The translations under genes and the position numbers were made by a program. This document shows, in pieces, positions 47,008 to 58,929 of a stretch of DNA of 64,000 bases. The notes beneath the pieces are model-generated. The model saw only the letters and a list, made by a program, of their open reading frames with translations, ran no database searches and was not told where the DNA came from. Within the stretch, counting starts at the first letter, position 1; each line of letters begins with the position of its first letter. Source of the stretch: Gentiana macrophylla (Eukaryota; Streptophyta; Magnoliopsida; Gentianales; Gentianaceae); assembly GCA_026214975.1 (NCBI GenBank), contig JAOBSW010000171.1, positions 45,741 through 109,740 of the forward strand, in the 5' to 3' direction.

Positions 47008-49328
47008 TGTTAAGGGTGATTTTATACGTTTTATAAGGATATATTTTATGTCAATTTCCCCCATATCTGGATGTTTTTCATAGAAATCAAGCTTTATATT
47101 GAAGTATTGAGCAAGTGATGTTTTTAATGGGTTACTTGCAAAATTGTATGATTTATGTGTAAAATTGATGGTTTTATATTGATTTGGAAGATACTACATT
47201 TTGCAATGTGTTTGATGTATTGTAGATACACAGTTTCGACCAAGAAGAGGATTAAAAGAGGTTAACAATCGGATTAATGAAGAGGAGAAGAGATAAAGAT
47301 GAAATCGATTGAAGATAAAGATGAGAAGATCGATTTTTTTGAGCAAGTGAACGTTCGTCCAAGTCCCGTCCAGGTTGGACGGGCGTCCATCAAAGTAAGC
47401 GGGCGTCCAGGTTGGCAAAAGCGATCTGAAGTCTTGAGGAAGTTGATGAGCGGGCGTCCAAGCTTTCGGACGGGCGTCCGTGAGACCGACTTTAGCAAAG
47501 GCCGCCTTAAATCCTATAAATATCGCATTCCTTAAACCACTGAGGATGTACTTAGATCGCATATTACACTTAGAAAACCTAATTTGAGATCAAGTCACCT
47601 CGGCCGGTGAGCCTTGGTGCTTGGCGGCCGAGGTGTTCTTTTTCGCTTTTATTTTCGTTTTGCTAATGTTTTGATCTTTGAGTACTTGGGGTGAGCAATT
47701 GTTCAAACGATGTGAATCCTTTTATTGAGTTTTTATATTTTCAATCTAAGTTTGTTTTGTGATTTAGATTAAAGTTGTATTTTTTCTATGCTTATGTGTT
47801 ATGCAATCGATATCGAGAGATGTATTGCTTATTGATGTTTACCGTATGATGAGAGTCGGTATAAACCTTAGATCACCATAGGAAAGATGGGATTTTTAAT
47901 CTTGACATAACGAGAGTTGATAGGTTGAATATCTAGGTTGCTAGATTGAGAGGTCTTACACCTTGGTTTGAGAGCGTCAATCTTATATATCGAGAGATGA
48001 GAGATTGATAGGCGAATTATCTACGAGAGTAGGAATTCATACCTCCATTAGGTGGACCACATCTTTAATTAAATCATCACAAGATAACTTTAGAGAGGAA
48101 ATTAAGGGTTGCGGGATCGGAGGAATATTTGTTTGTTCATTGTTTAATCACCATGATCATCTTCTTGTTAATACAAATAACAAGTAACGAGAGTAGGAAT
48201 TCATACAAACAAATGAACAAACAAATATTCCTCCGATCCCGCAACCCTTAATTTCCTCTCTAAAGTTATCTTGTGATGATTTAATTAAAGATGTGGTCCA
48301 CCTAACGGAGGTATGAATTCCTTCTCTCGTAGATAATTCGCCTATCAATCTCTCATCTCTCGATATATAAGATTGACGCTCTCAAACCAAGGTGTAAGAT
48401 CTCTCAATCTAGCAACCTAGATATTCAACCTATCAACTCTTGTTATGTCAAGATTAAAAATCCCATCTTTCCTATGGTGATCTAAGGTTTACACCGACTC
48501 TCGTCATACGGTAAACATCAATAAGCAATACATCTCTCGATATCGATTGCATAACACATAAGCATAGAAAAAATACAACTTTAATCTAAATCACAAAACA
48601 AACTTAGATTGAAAATATAAAAACTCTTTGAAAAGGATTCACATCGTTTGAACAATTGCTCAAATTTCAAGCACTCAAAGATCAAAACATCAAGAAAGCG
48701 AAAATAAAAGCGGAAAGAAACACCTCGGCGGCCAAGCACCAAGGCTCACCCGCCGAGGTGACTTGATCTCGAAATTAGGGTTTTCTAAGTGTAAGATTCG
48801 ATCTAGTACATCCCCTAGGGTTTAAGGAATGCATATATTTATAGGGATTTAAGGCGGCTGCTGCTAAGTCGGTCTATGGACGCCCGTTCATAAACTTCTT
48901 GAAGACTCTGTACTGTTTTTGCCAACCTGGACGCCCGTTTACTTTGATGGACGCCCGTCCAACCTGGACGGGACTTGGACAAACGTTCAGCTTGCTCAAA
49001 AATCGATCTTCTCATCTTTATCTTCTATCGATTTCATCTTTATCTCTTCTCCTCTTCATTAATCCGATTGTTAACCTCTTTTAATCCTCTTCTTGGTCGA
49101 AATTGCGTATCTACAATACATCAAACACATTGCAAAATGTAGTATCTTCCAAATCAATATAAAACCATCAATTTTACACATAAATCATACAATTTTGCAA
49201 CTAACCCATTAAAAACATCACTTGCTCAATACTTCAATATAAAGCTCGATTTCTATGAAAAACATCCAGATATGGGGGAAATTGACATAAAATATATCCT
49301 TATAAAACGTATAAAATCACCCTTAACA
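47008..49328. mobile_element. 2.3 kb palindromic insertion with LTR-like ends
   Basis: Two inverted arms of about 1.12 kb (47008-48140 and 48213-49328) flank a ~72 bp centre. Outer ends read TGTTAAGGGTG...CACCCTTAACA. CTAAG flanks both sides (47003-47007 and 49329-49333; the match extends to ACTAAGT if the terminal T and A are counted as target). The outer ends resemble the U3 start of the Gypsy LTRs at 52857 and 62823 (TGTTAAGGCC), and each arm has a TATA-like box (47515-47522 plus; 48834-48844 minus) about 0.5 kb inside. There is no coding region; the mirrored short open frames near 48005-48348 reflect the palindrome. It could be a foldback-type element or an aberrant retrotransposition product. 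Confidence 0.85.
48141..48212. repeat. Centre (loop) of the palindrome
   Basis: Unpaired sequence between the arms. It contains ACGAGAGTAGGAATTCATA at 48188-48206, a direct copy of 48026-48044 in the left arm (start uncertain by a few bases), which suggests a template switch when the palindrome formed. Confidence 0.7.
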
Positions 49329-49638
49329 CTAAGTACTTCGTGTTTCGAGTTGGGATAATCTTCGGGATTATTCCGGTAGCATATCTAGGAGGTCCGGCGG
49401 CGGGAAACACCATCCACCTGGTGTTGCTGGGAGACACACGTTGGAATGCTGTGGCTTCTCAACTTGCGTGGATACTACTTTTGATCTTGGAGTTAAGCCC
49501 CATAAAAAGGTAAAAATCCAAACCTCCTTGTAGTTTGATCTTTAATTTATGTTCTTTGTTTCGTTTAGATCTAGATCTGATACTTCCGCTGCGTAATCGG
49601 GTCAATCTATGATTGATCTGAGGATATTACATCTAACA
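49329..49638 (+). repeat. 3' LTR of Copia-D, last part
   Basis: Matches the last ~304 bp of the 5' LTR plus the palindrome's target copy, ends ATTACATCTAACA, then the ATAGT duplication. Confidence 0.92.
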
Positions 49639-51266
49639 ATAGTTTCTACTAACACCACATTTTAGGAAGATCAATATATGGCAGACTTCAAACCTCGAAG
49701 TAAAATTGTACTTGAGGAGTTACTTTCTGACGAGGTCAGACCACTGGTGACACCGTGTGTCAGTGACTACAACACAACGAATGCACCTATCAACCCATAA
49801 AATCATGTTCCACCCAGGCGTACTGAGAGAGTGGTTTGGCCACCAATTCGGTATGGGATGCAATTAGAGGCGAACATAGCCATATCTGATGGAGTGGAAG
49901 ATGATCCAGTGTCCTTTCGGAGGGCCATGGATGATTGTAACAAGGAAAATGGGTTGATGCGATGAACCAAGAGATGGAGTCTATGTACTCTAAATCTATC
50001 TGGAAACTTGTGGATTGCCCCAAGGTTGTCAAACCCATAAGTAGAAAATGGCTCTACAAGAGAAAGCGAGGAGTTGATGGGAAGGTTCAAACCTTCAAAG
50101 CACAGCTTGTAGCCAAGGGTTACACATAGAGAGATGGTATAGACTACGAAGAGACTTTCTCCTCTGTGGCCATGCTGAAATCCATCCGGATCCTCCTTTC
50201 GATTGCTGCATGCCTGGATTATGAAATTTGGCAGATGGATGTTAAGACAGCCTTTCTTAACGGCTTCCTTGACGAGGAAATATATATGCAACAACTAGAA
50301 GGATTTATCGAGCAAGGCCAAGAGCACAAGGTGTTCAAGTTGCTAAGATCCATTTATAGGTAGATTTGATGAGACCATTAAGTCATATGATTTCGAACAA
50401 AACTTTGATGAGCCTTGTGTATACAAGAAAGTCATCAAAGATAGGGTTGCATTCTTAGTTTTGTACGTTGACGATATTCTGCTAATCAGAAACGATAAGA
50501 GTATGTTGTCGGACGTAAAAAGTTGGTTAGCCAGCAAATTCCAAATGAAAGATTTCGGAGAGGCGAATTATGTTCTAGGGATCCAACTTATAAGGGATCG
50601 TAGGAACAAGATGTTAGCTCTGTCTTAGGCATCTTATATTGATAAGGTGTTGGCACAATATAGCATGGAGAACGCAAAGAAGGGTTTTCTACCAACCCGT
50701 CGTGGCGTTCACCTCCCTAAGAAACAGGGTCCTCAGACTCCTAAAGAAATAGAGGCTATGGGAAGAGCGCCATATGCTTCGGCTGTTGGTAGTCTAGTGT
50801 ATGCAATGCTGTGCACTAGACCGGACATCTTGTATGGTGTTGGAATCGTCAGCCGTTATCAGTCCAATCCAGGAATGGAACATTGGGCAATAGTAAAGAA
50901 TCGCCTCAAATATATGAAGAGAATGAGGAATTATATGCACGTATATTCGGGTGCAAACCTGGATATAAAAGGGTACTCTGATTCTGACTTCCAGTCGGAT
51001 GGAGATGATTTCAAATCTACCTCTGGCTCAGTGTTTACTCTCGGAGGCAGTGCAGTCATTTGGAGAAGCGTAAAGCATCCAGTATAGCTGATTCAACTAT
51101 GGAAGCCGAATACATAGCGGCCTCTGAGGCAGCTAAGGAAGCAGTTTGGCTGAAGAAGTTCCTAGGTGGTTTAGGAGTAATCCCAAATCACAACGATCCG
51201 ATATGTCTCTATTGTTACAACAATGGGGTGTGCCAAATTTGAAGGGACCCCATAGTCATCGCAAGT
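49639..51266 (+). pseudogene. Copia-C integrase tail, reverse transcriptase and RNase H
   Basis: Resumes the polyprotein that stops at 37686. It shows a shared early TAG (shortly after 49660), MDVKTAFLNGFLDEEIYMQQ at 50234, a deletion of about 30 bp near 50360, YVDDILLI at about 50463 and RNase H with STMEAEYIAASEAAKEAVW at about 51096. It is interrupted by the Gypsy element at 51266 and its end is at 62829-63010. The uninterrupted sister sequence is 18561-20401. Confidence 0.87.
51262..51266. repeat. Target-site duplication CAAGT of the Gypsy element, left copy
   Basis: CAAGT precedes the left LTR and recurs at 62824-62828. The empty site in Copia-B at about 20211 reads CGCAAGTCAAAGC. Confidence 0.92.
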
Positions 51267-52857
51267 TGTTCGGTAAAAACGAGTTTTACAATTTATAACC
51301 GAAACACCCCAAGTATAAGGATCGTAGTATAGGGTGTTTACGGGTCGTCCTAAGGGAGTGGAATGTTTATCGGATTCAAATATAGATCTATATCAATTAT
51401 GTCACAATTATCTACCTAAACTAAACTAAGGTTTGAAACTAACTAAAACCTAAACCTAAGAATTAAAAGCAGAAAGCGAAATAAAACAAAGTGAAAAATA
51501 AGAAAGCAGAAAAAGCGGACGGCGTTCACTAAAGTGAGCAGCGTCAAAACTAAACCTAATGGACGGCGTGCTATTATGACGGACGGCGTCGATTATGATC
51601 GAGCAGAAATTACGAAAAACAAAGAGGAAACTAGGGTTTATAAAACTAAAACTTAAACTAAACTTAATCTAAGCGATTTGATTCAAACAATTAAGGAAAA
51701 CACGGCAAAGCGACTAGATTCCACCTATCAACCAACAATCCAACTAGATGGTGATTAAAAGACACGATTTTTAGTAGTGATTTATCACGAATTCGATTAA
51801 ACTTCTTCAACCAAATTCTAGGGTTTCGTCTATCTTTTCAAACAAACTAAACAACAATCAAAACTCAATCACAAGATTGTTTCCAAACTTTTACTCAACT
51901 AAACATGCTTAATCTCTTATAACATGATTAGATGCATTACTTCGAATAAAATCAAACTTAAATAACATACTTTCATATATTTATTCAAGAATCAAATAAA
52001 CATAGATCGTTTCATCAAATCTTAATTCAACAAAACTTAAACAACATAAAACAGATCCAAAGTAATGAAAAACTATGAAATAAACTCACTAAACATCAAG
52101 CATCGAACTCTTCTAGTTGATTTTTGTTGTTGATAGGCTTCCTCCGTCGACTCACTGCAGGGTATTTAGCCAACAATCATGATGAACACGATTGTTGAAG
52201 GGGAGATTTGCATCTCTGTGTAAAAACGGCTCCTTAGGATTCTAAGCGCGACTATGTGTATATGAGTAAATAGTGTGTAAAAGATTAGGGTTTTAAGGCT
52301 TCATAATGCGGTGCTTTTATAGAGTTTTAAGTCAATTTGGAAGTAAGTCGGCTATGGGCGCTCGTGCGGTCGTGGGCGCCCGTCCGGTGGATCTTGACTT
52401 TGCTCACAGGCGTCCGTCCATGCTGCGTCCAAACTCTCTGAATGTAAAATACGATGCTGGACGCTCGTCTGCTTTATCAAACGCCCGTCTAGAATGGACG
52501 GGATTCGGACGCTCGTCCAAGGTGCTGAGGGCCGGATTTCTTCATCTTTATCCAATTTCTTTGAGCCAATTCCAACTCTATCTTGAATAATTCGACTTGA
52601 GCTTCATTTATCCTCATTATATGCACGAAAATTAACTCCTACATGATAAATAAACAATGCAAAAATGTAATAAAATCCAAATAATAATAATTCCATTAAA
52701 TCAACACTTAAAATCATCAATTTTGCATACAACCCTCTTAAAATCATCTTTATTAAATAATTACACTTAAACCCTTAATTCTCATGTAAATTACGCAAAT
52801 GTGGGGAAAATAATAATGAAATACACCCTTAATAATCATATAAATATGGCCTTAACA
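51267..52857 (-). repeat. 3' LTR of the Gypsy element (left)
   Basis: On the plus strand TGTTCGG...CCTTAACA. TATA-like CTCTATAAAAGC at 52313-52324 (minus). An array of GACGCCCGTCC-like words lies at 52358-52520, just upstream of that box on the element strand. Confidence 0.92.
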
Positions 52858-52874
52858 ACACCCCCACACTTAGC
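52858..52874 (-). promoter_or_regulatory. Polypurine tract of the Gypsy element
   Basis: On the element strand CTAAGTGTGGGGGTGT directly before the 3' LTR. Confidence 0.78.
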
Positions 52875-53826
52875 TTTTTGTACGTCCTCGGACAAAACAA
52901 TCAAAACTATAGCTCAACTTTCATGCAATCCACATAGATCTCTAACCTACGTAACAAAAGATACAACAACTATAGCAAACAATACCATCACAGAGATAGA
53001 TTCGGTGTAAGTGTGACAAGCCGTTCTCAATCTTAACAAGCCTTTCAAAGAAATATCCTCTCAGAAATTCCAATGACTATCCTAGGTACAGACAGTAATA
53101 GCTCCACTCAAAGCCTTCCCACGCACTCAGTAGGATAATCCCTACAACATATCATGCGGTTCTACTGGGTATAAGATCCATGATAACAAAGACTTTACTT
53201 TATTTTAACTCATCATTTTTCAAAATTTTCAAATTTGACGCATATCAGAGTAAGCTCTTACCCATCATAGTAGAATAGGATGTTTCATGATAACACCCTA
53301 CCTACTCAAATCATAAGGTAGCTATAAACTGACTGTCGTGAGCTTTTGGTCATCATAGTGGTATAGGACATATGAGGTATACCCTACCGCACTCCAATCA
53401 TAAACCAGCTTCCGACAAACGTATTTATTAATAATTGCTCACTCACTTTATTCATTCACTTTTTGAGTCATAAGTTACATCTCACCTATCACATTCAAAC
53501 TTTATGATATTCACAAATTACGGTCTAACTTAGGTGTAACTATACTGACCTTCCTAAGATAAATCATTAAAAATAACGAAAGGATATAATTCAAAAGTCA
53601 TGCTTCAAAATCAAAGGCTTTCGTGAGTGTGAAACGAAACTATCTCCATAAAAGTAAAACATGCTATAATTACCTCACTAAGTCACATACTATCATCGTT
53701 AGAAAACTACAACTAGCAAGCATCTAGTTCCAATTATATGCTCGAGACTCACAAAAATTTTAAATTCATAAAAATTTAACATTCACTCATATTTCAAAGG
53801 ATATAGCATAAAAACATACCCAATTT
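52875..53826 (-). other. Non-coding 3' region of the Gypsy element
   Basis: About 0.95 kb without a supported gene. It contains two imperfect tandem units (about 53250-53335 and 53336-53416), each with CATCATAGT followed by a partly complementary CCCTACC block, so each could form a stem. Confidence 0.6.
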
Positions 53827-53841
53827 ACCCCCCCCACACTT
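53827..53841 (-). promoter_or_regulatory. Second polypurine-like tract of the Gypsy element
   Basis: ACCCCCCCCACACTTAAAC on the plus strand repeats the form of the tract at 52858-52874, 968 bp away. Confidence 0.45.
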
Positions 53842-54226
53842 AAACCACAGTATGTCCTCAGAATGTGCAAATATAAAAGAAAAGAAAACTCAGCTGGTTT
53901 CAACGGTGGTTGTCAGATGAAAGTTGGCAGAGGTCAGGCCGGAGCATGGATGTACATTTGCAACTTGAATAGACAAACACTGGACGATAAGTAACTCGAA
54001 AACACTGCTCAAAAGTATCTCGCAACACTCGACATACCATATAATCTCGGGTACACGGGGTATATGAGCAACACATAACACAAAACACTCACAATGAGCG
54101 TAAGAGGAATAACCATCAACACAAAATCAACTAAAGTATTATTTCTAAAACAATAAAACAAAACAACCTAAGAAAACAAATTAAACAAAGAAAACTAGGT
54201 TGCCTCACTAGAGCGCTCTTTTAATG

Positions 54227-54421
54227 TCAATAGCTTGACACAAATTTCGAAAGATCAACCGGATCGGGCCACTTTGGTTTAACAATTTGCCACCTCAATA
54301 TCGTAATCGGAGTATTGGGGCGGAAATGATTTTCACCACAACAACAAGTCAAGTGCGCAATAAGATCATTAAACTTTTCTCTCCAAACTACACCGACTCT
54401 CTTCTTCTTGTTCTTGCGCAC
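54227..54421 (-). CDS. Short ORF after integrase, unknown
   Basis: A 64-codon frame beginning MRKNKKKRVGVVWREKFNDL, basic at its start, with Cys-Cys-Cys-Gly in the middle. It lies between the integrase end and the second polypurine-like tract, where Athila and Tat relatives may carry extra ORFs. No family is recognised. It may be the tail of a longer decayed frame. Confidence 0.3.
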   Translation of the reverse strand: MRKNKKKRVGVVWREKFNDLIAHLTCCCGENHFRPNTPITILRWQIVKPKWPDPVDLSKFVSSY

Positions 54422-54470
54422 GGCGAGGCATAGACATAGTTGTATGATCGGAAGTGTCGAAGAAGGTACC

Positions 54471-57400
54471 TCACGGGTGGATATAGAACGTCATCATCAT
54501 CGACTCAAAGAAATAAGATGGAATCTCTTCACAAATCGGGACATCTATACTCTCATCTCTTCTTTGGAAATAAAGAATCTCAGGCTTTTCCTTTGGTTGC
54601 CCAAAATATTTCTTAAGTCGATGGCCATTCACTTTAAAAGCTTGATTACCATACCCGTTCAAGGTAATTACTCCACTTGGATTAACCTCGAGAATCTCAA
54701 AGGACCGGACCATCTAGACTTTAGCTTACCAGAAACAAATGAAGTGCGGTATTATAGAGTAAAGCCATTTCACCAACTTTGAATTCTCGGTCCTTGATCT
54801 TAGCGTCATGGAGTATCTTCGTTCTTTCCTTGCTAAGCTTAGCATTCTCAGATGCACGGAGTCCGAATTCGTCGAGCTCGTTCAATTGTAACAACCTTTT
54901 CTCCCCCACAGAGTTGGCTATCGAAATTTAAGAATTTAATTGCCCGTAAAGCTCGTGTTCAAGTTCGACAGGTAAATGACAAGCTTTGCCATAGACCATT
55001 TGGAAGGGTGACGTGCCCATCGGGTCTTGAATGCGAGACGATAAGCCCACAATGCGTCATCCAAACTTAAGACTCCAATTAGATCTATTATTGTTCACGG
55101 TCTTCTCCAAAATTCTTTTCAGGCTCGGTTGCTTACCTCGACTTGGCCACTAGTTTGAGGATGATATGGTGTACCAATCTTATGTTTGACACCATACTTC
55201 TCAAGGATCTTGTCAAGCGGCGCATTGCAAAAGTGAGTACCTTCATCACCAATGAGTGCTCTCGGACGAGCCGAATCTAGTAAAGATATTCTTTTGCAAG
55301 AATTTCTTTACAACCTTGTGATCATTAGTTTGAGTGGCTATGGCTTCAACCCACTTGGAAACATAGTCGACACAGACGAGGATATATTTATTACCGCACG
55401 AAGATGGAAAGGGTCCCATAAAATCTATGCCCCAAACGTCGAAAACTTCGCATTCAAGAATGGGCTTAAGTGGCATTTCCATCCTACTACTCTGCCGTCG
55501 GTTCTCGGCACCTATCACAACCTTTACAAAAGGCTTCTCGCATCTTTAAACAGAGTCGGCCAAGTAGAATCCGGCTTGAAGAATCTTTGCAACCGTCTTG
55601 GTGTTCCAAGTGACCTCCGGTAGGACCGCTATGACATTGCTCCAGAATATCCCATTGCTCGTGTTCGGAACACACCTCGAAGCAACCCGTCTTCTGGACT
55701 CGAACAAATAAGGATCTTCCCATACGAGATATTTAAGATCGAGAAAAGAACTTCTTCTTCTCCCGACACGTCATATCCTCTAAATGACCACTCGCTAAAT
55801 AGTTGACGTAGTCAGCATACCACGGCCTAACCGTTTCAAGCTTCATCAATTGCTCAGTCGGAAAATCAATGCCTATATCATTGTGATTTTACGCACCCTC
55901 ATTTACTAAGCGAGATAAATGATAAGCCACAATATTCTCACTACCTTTCTTATCTTTAATCACAAGGTCAAACTCTTGTAGAATTAAAATCCATCTAAGT
56001 AACCTTGGTTTTGCATCTGCTTTGTCCATAAGGTAGCGCAAGGCTGCATGGTCGGTCCAAACAACAACTTGAGACCGAGAAGATAGCTTCTAAACTTGTC
56101 AATGGCAAAAGACGACGGCTAAGAATTCCTTCGGATCGTAGTATAATTGCATTGAGCCGGGTTCAAGGTGCGACTCGCATAATAGATGGGCTGAACCTTT
56201 TATCAACTCTTTGACCTAAAAGCTGCGCCTCACGGCGTAATTAGAGGCATCGCACATCAATTCGAAAGGCTTGGTCGGTCGGTGCTACTAAAATAGGGGC
56301 ATCGATAAGCTTGTCTTTCGAGACAATTGAAAGCTTCTTTGCACTTCGCATCGAACAAGAAATCGACATCTTCTTTCAAGAGATTTGATAAAGGCTTGGC
56401 AATCGTAGAAAAGTCTCGAATAAACCGCTGTGTAGAAGCCAACATGACCTAGAAAACCTCGTACCTCTTTCTTTGTCTTAGGAGTACGTCATCCTTTCGA
56501 TGGCTTCAACCTTAGCCTTATCAACTTGAATACCCGGCATTGGACACCTTATGTCCCAAAACGATTCCTTCGTCTACTAGAAAATGGCATTTCTCGATTA
56601 AGCACGATTCTTCTCAGCGCAACGTTGGAGTACCATATCTAGGTTCTCTAAAATTTCATCAAAACTATCGCCGTGATCGAGAAGTCGTCCATGAAGACTT
56701 CCATGCATTTCTCAACAAGTCCATCAAAATGGCCAACATACACCGTTGAAAAGTCGCGGGTGCATTGCATAGACCGAATGGCATTCTACGAAAAGCAAAA
56801 GTACCGGATGGACATGTAAAGCGTGGTCTTCTCTTGGTCATTGGGGTCAATGGCTATCTGGAAGTAACCGAGTATCCATCAAGGAAACAATAATACTTAT
56901 GACCACTCGGTCGTTCAATAAATTTGGTCAATGAAGGGTAGGGAAAGTGGTCCTGGCGCAGTAACCTCATTAAGTCTCACGATAGTCTATCTGAGACTCA
57001 GAGCACATCACGAGGCGTAAGGCAACTTCCTCCCTTTTTCATTCTTTTCATTTGTGATTCCGCCTTCTTTGGCACAACTTGAGTAGGGTGACCCACTCGC
57101 GTCGGCGATGGCGTAGATGATTCCCATGTCGAGCCACTTTATAACCTCCTTTTTGACAACCTCTTGCATATGCGGATTCAGCCTTGGCGAGGTTGTCTTA
57201 CCTTTTAGCTCCTTCCTCCGTTCGGATTTTATGCATGCATATGTCTGGTGATCCTCGGATATCACCCACTTGCCAACCGAACGCGAGGATGTTTTTTCTT
57301 AAGCACTTCTATCATTTGTGCTTCTTGCTCGTGGTCGAGTTTGAAGAAATGATCAAAGGCAATTTATCTCCATCCTTAAGAAAGATATACTTAAGGTGTT

Positions 57401-58929
57401 TTGGAAGCGGTTTAAGCTCTAAATCAGTAGGTGGTTGCTCAATACTTGACTTTAACGGGCCACCTTTCTCTTTATGAGCTTGGAGTGGTTGACTAAAGAA
57501 TAACTCATCTTCCCGAGGCTCACCCCGAGAAAGTCTTTGGATCAAATCATCCATCGGAATCCTCCGGTCAACACTTGCTTCCTTTTTCTTGTGATCGATC
57601 ATTTTTCTTAACTCTTCATCTTTAAGCTCTTCTGCCAGCTCTTCCCAATCATCTACTTCCCAATGAGTAGCTTCTCTCCAAAACTCTACCTCGTCCCAAC
57701 TACCCATCAGAGCTTCTTCTTCACTAGGGATGAAGTCTTCACGACTCAGATTCTTTGAAATCATCGTTTGTCTTGGGCATCTCCATGCTTCCAACTCAAT
57801 AATGAGGCTCGGTATGAGCGAGTGAAGATGACTTCGTCAATGCCTACGGCTGGAAATGAATTAGAAGATGGTCCGCAGTCCGCCGGATCCTCAATGTCCA
57901 TGACTTCAAAAACACCTATCTCTGTAAGCTCCATTGCATCTTCATAATAGGCATCTCCTCCGTCCTCATATATGGCTTCGACAAACGATATTTCATCAAT
58001 TACGGCTCTTTCAGGATGTGTCCCTCGTGTGAAGGTGACAGATGTGTCACCGACTCTAAAATGTAATCGTCTGCTGCGAAGTCGATGAGAGCGTTAGAAG
58101 TGTCTAAAAAGGTTCGGCCTAGAATTAGAGGCATCTCCTTATCAGGTGGATAGTCTAGAATAACCCAGTCGGTAGGGAAGACTAAATGTTCAACTTGAAG
58201 AAGAACATTAGCTACACAACCGGCTGCAGTACGACTAGATTTGTCTACCATCTGAAGAGAAATCGGGCGTTCCCGCATCCTTTTATCTAACCCGAGCTTT
58301 TTGCATACGTTTAATGGCATCACATTAATAGAGGCCCCTGAGTCGCATAATACATTTTCGAACAAATGGCCTTCGATCTCACAGGAGATTGAAGGTCTGC
58401 CAGGGTCACCTCGCTTAACAGCAATTTTTTGTGAAACCATTGCGCAATCTTCTCGAAACACTTCTTCAGCCATCCCCTGAAGCTTTCTCTTGCTCCCACA
58501 GAATTCTTTAAGATACTTAGAGCATTTAGGCATCTCAGATAATACCTCGGCTAAGGGCATACTAACATGAGTGTCTCTAAGCATCCTCCTCACTCCAGCA
58601 TACTGCTTGTCATTAGTGAGGGCTTTCTCTTTCCTTTTTGGGGGATAAGGAAGGGCTTTATCATTCTTCGTGGCCTGATTCTTTATCGCCTCATCCTCCT
58701 TATCCTTCCATCTCACAAACTTTTCTTCCTTTTTCTTAGTCAGGGGTACCGCCCCTTGACTTTCCTTTCTTTCCTCATCATCAGAATTATTTTCATCTTC
58801 CAGAAGAATTGTCACTAAGCTCCTCATCGTTGCTTTCTTCGGCATGGGTTTCGATTTCCCTCCTGAACTCATGGCGTCGGGAGGGGCTACTCGTTCCGAC
58901 ATCTTGCCGGGTCCACTGCTATTTACCAC
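54471..58929 (-). pseudogene. pol of the Gypsy element (protease, RT, RNase H, integrase)
   Basis: A 309-codon frame (58929-58000) has a charged linker, then the aspartic protease with CDSGASINVMP at about codon 207 and ILGRTFL later. The linker to RT (57794-57312) ends with LELKPLPKHLKYIFLKDGD. RT runs from 57265 (NPHMQEVVKKEVIKWLDMGII), with MPFGLCNAPATFQRCM near 56770 and the catalytic VFMDDFS near 56680. RNase H is read as [20 protein letters not shown] down to about 55930. Integrase shows [20 protein letters not shown] (about 55440) and the tail REFKVGEMALL and AFKVNGHRLKKYFG (54600s). Frames shift many times, mostly by one or two bases, although motif-scale sequence is well kept. Confidence 0.85.

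Larger units (their letters stand above)
37687..49638 (+). mobile_element. Copia-D: full-length LTR retrotransposon nested in Copia-C
   Basis: Two LTRs of about 1.78 kb, the right one split by a 2.3 kb palindromic insertion, a 6.07 kb internal region with primer-binding site, leader, broken gag-pol and polypurine tract, and the 5 bp duplication ATAGT. Same family as Copia-A and closely similar throughout. Confidence 0.93.

Noticed and set aside
48005..48348. Two similar 60-residue open frames facing each other
   Set aside because: They are the same sequence in the two arms of the palindrome. There is no sign of a real protein.
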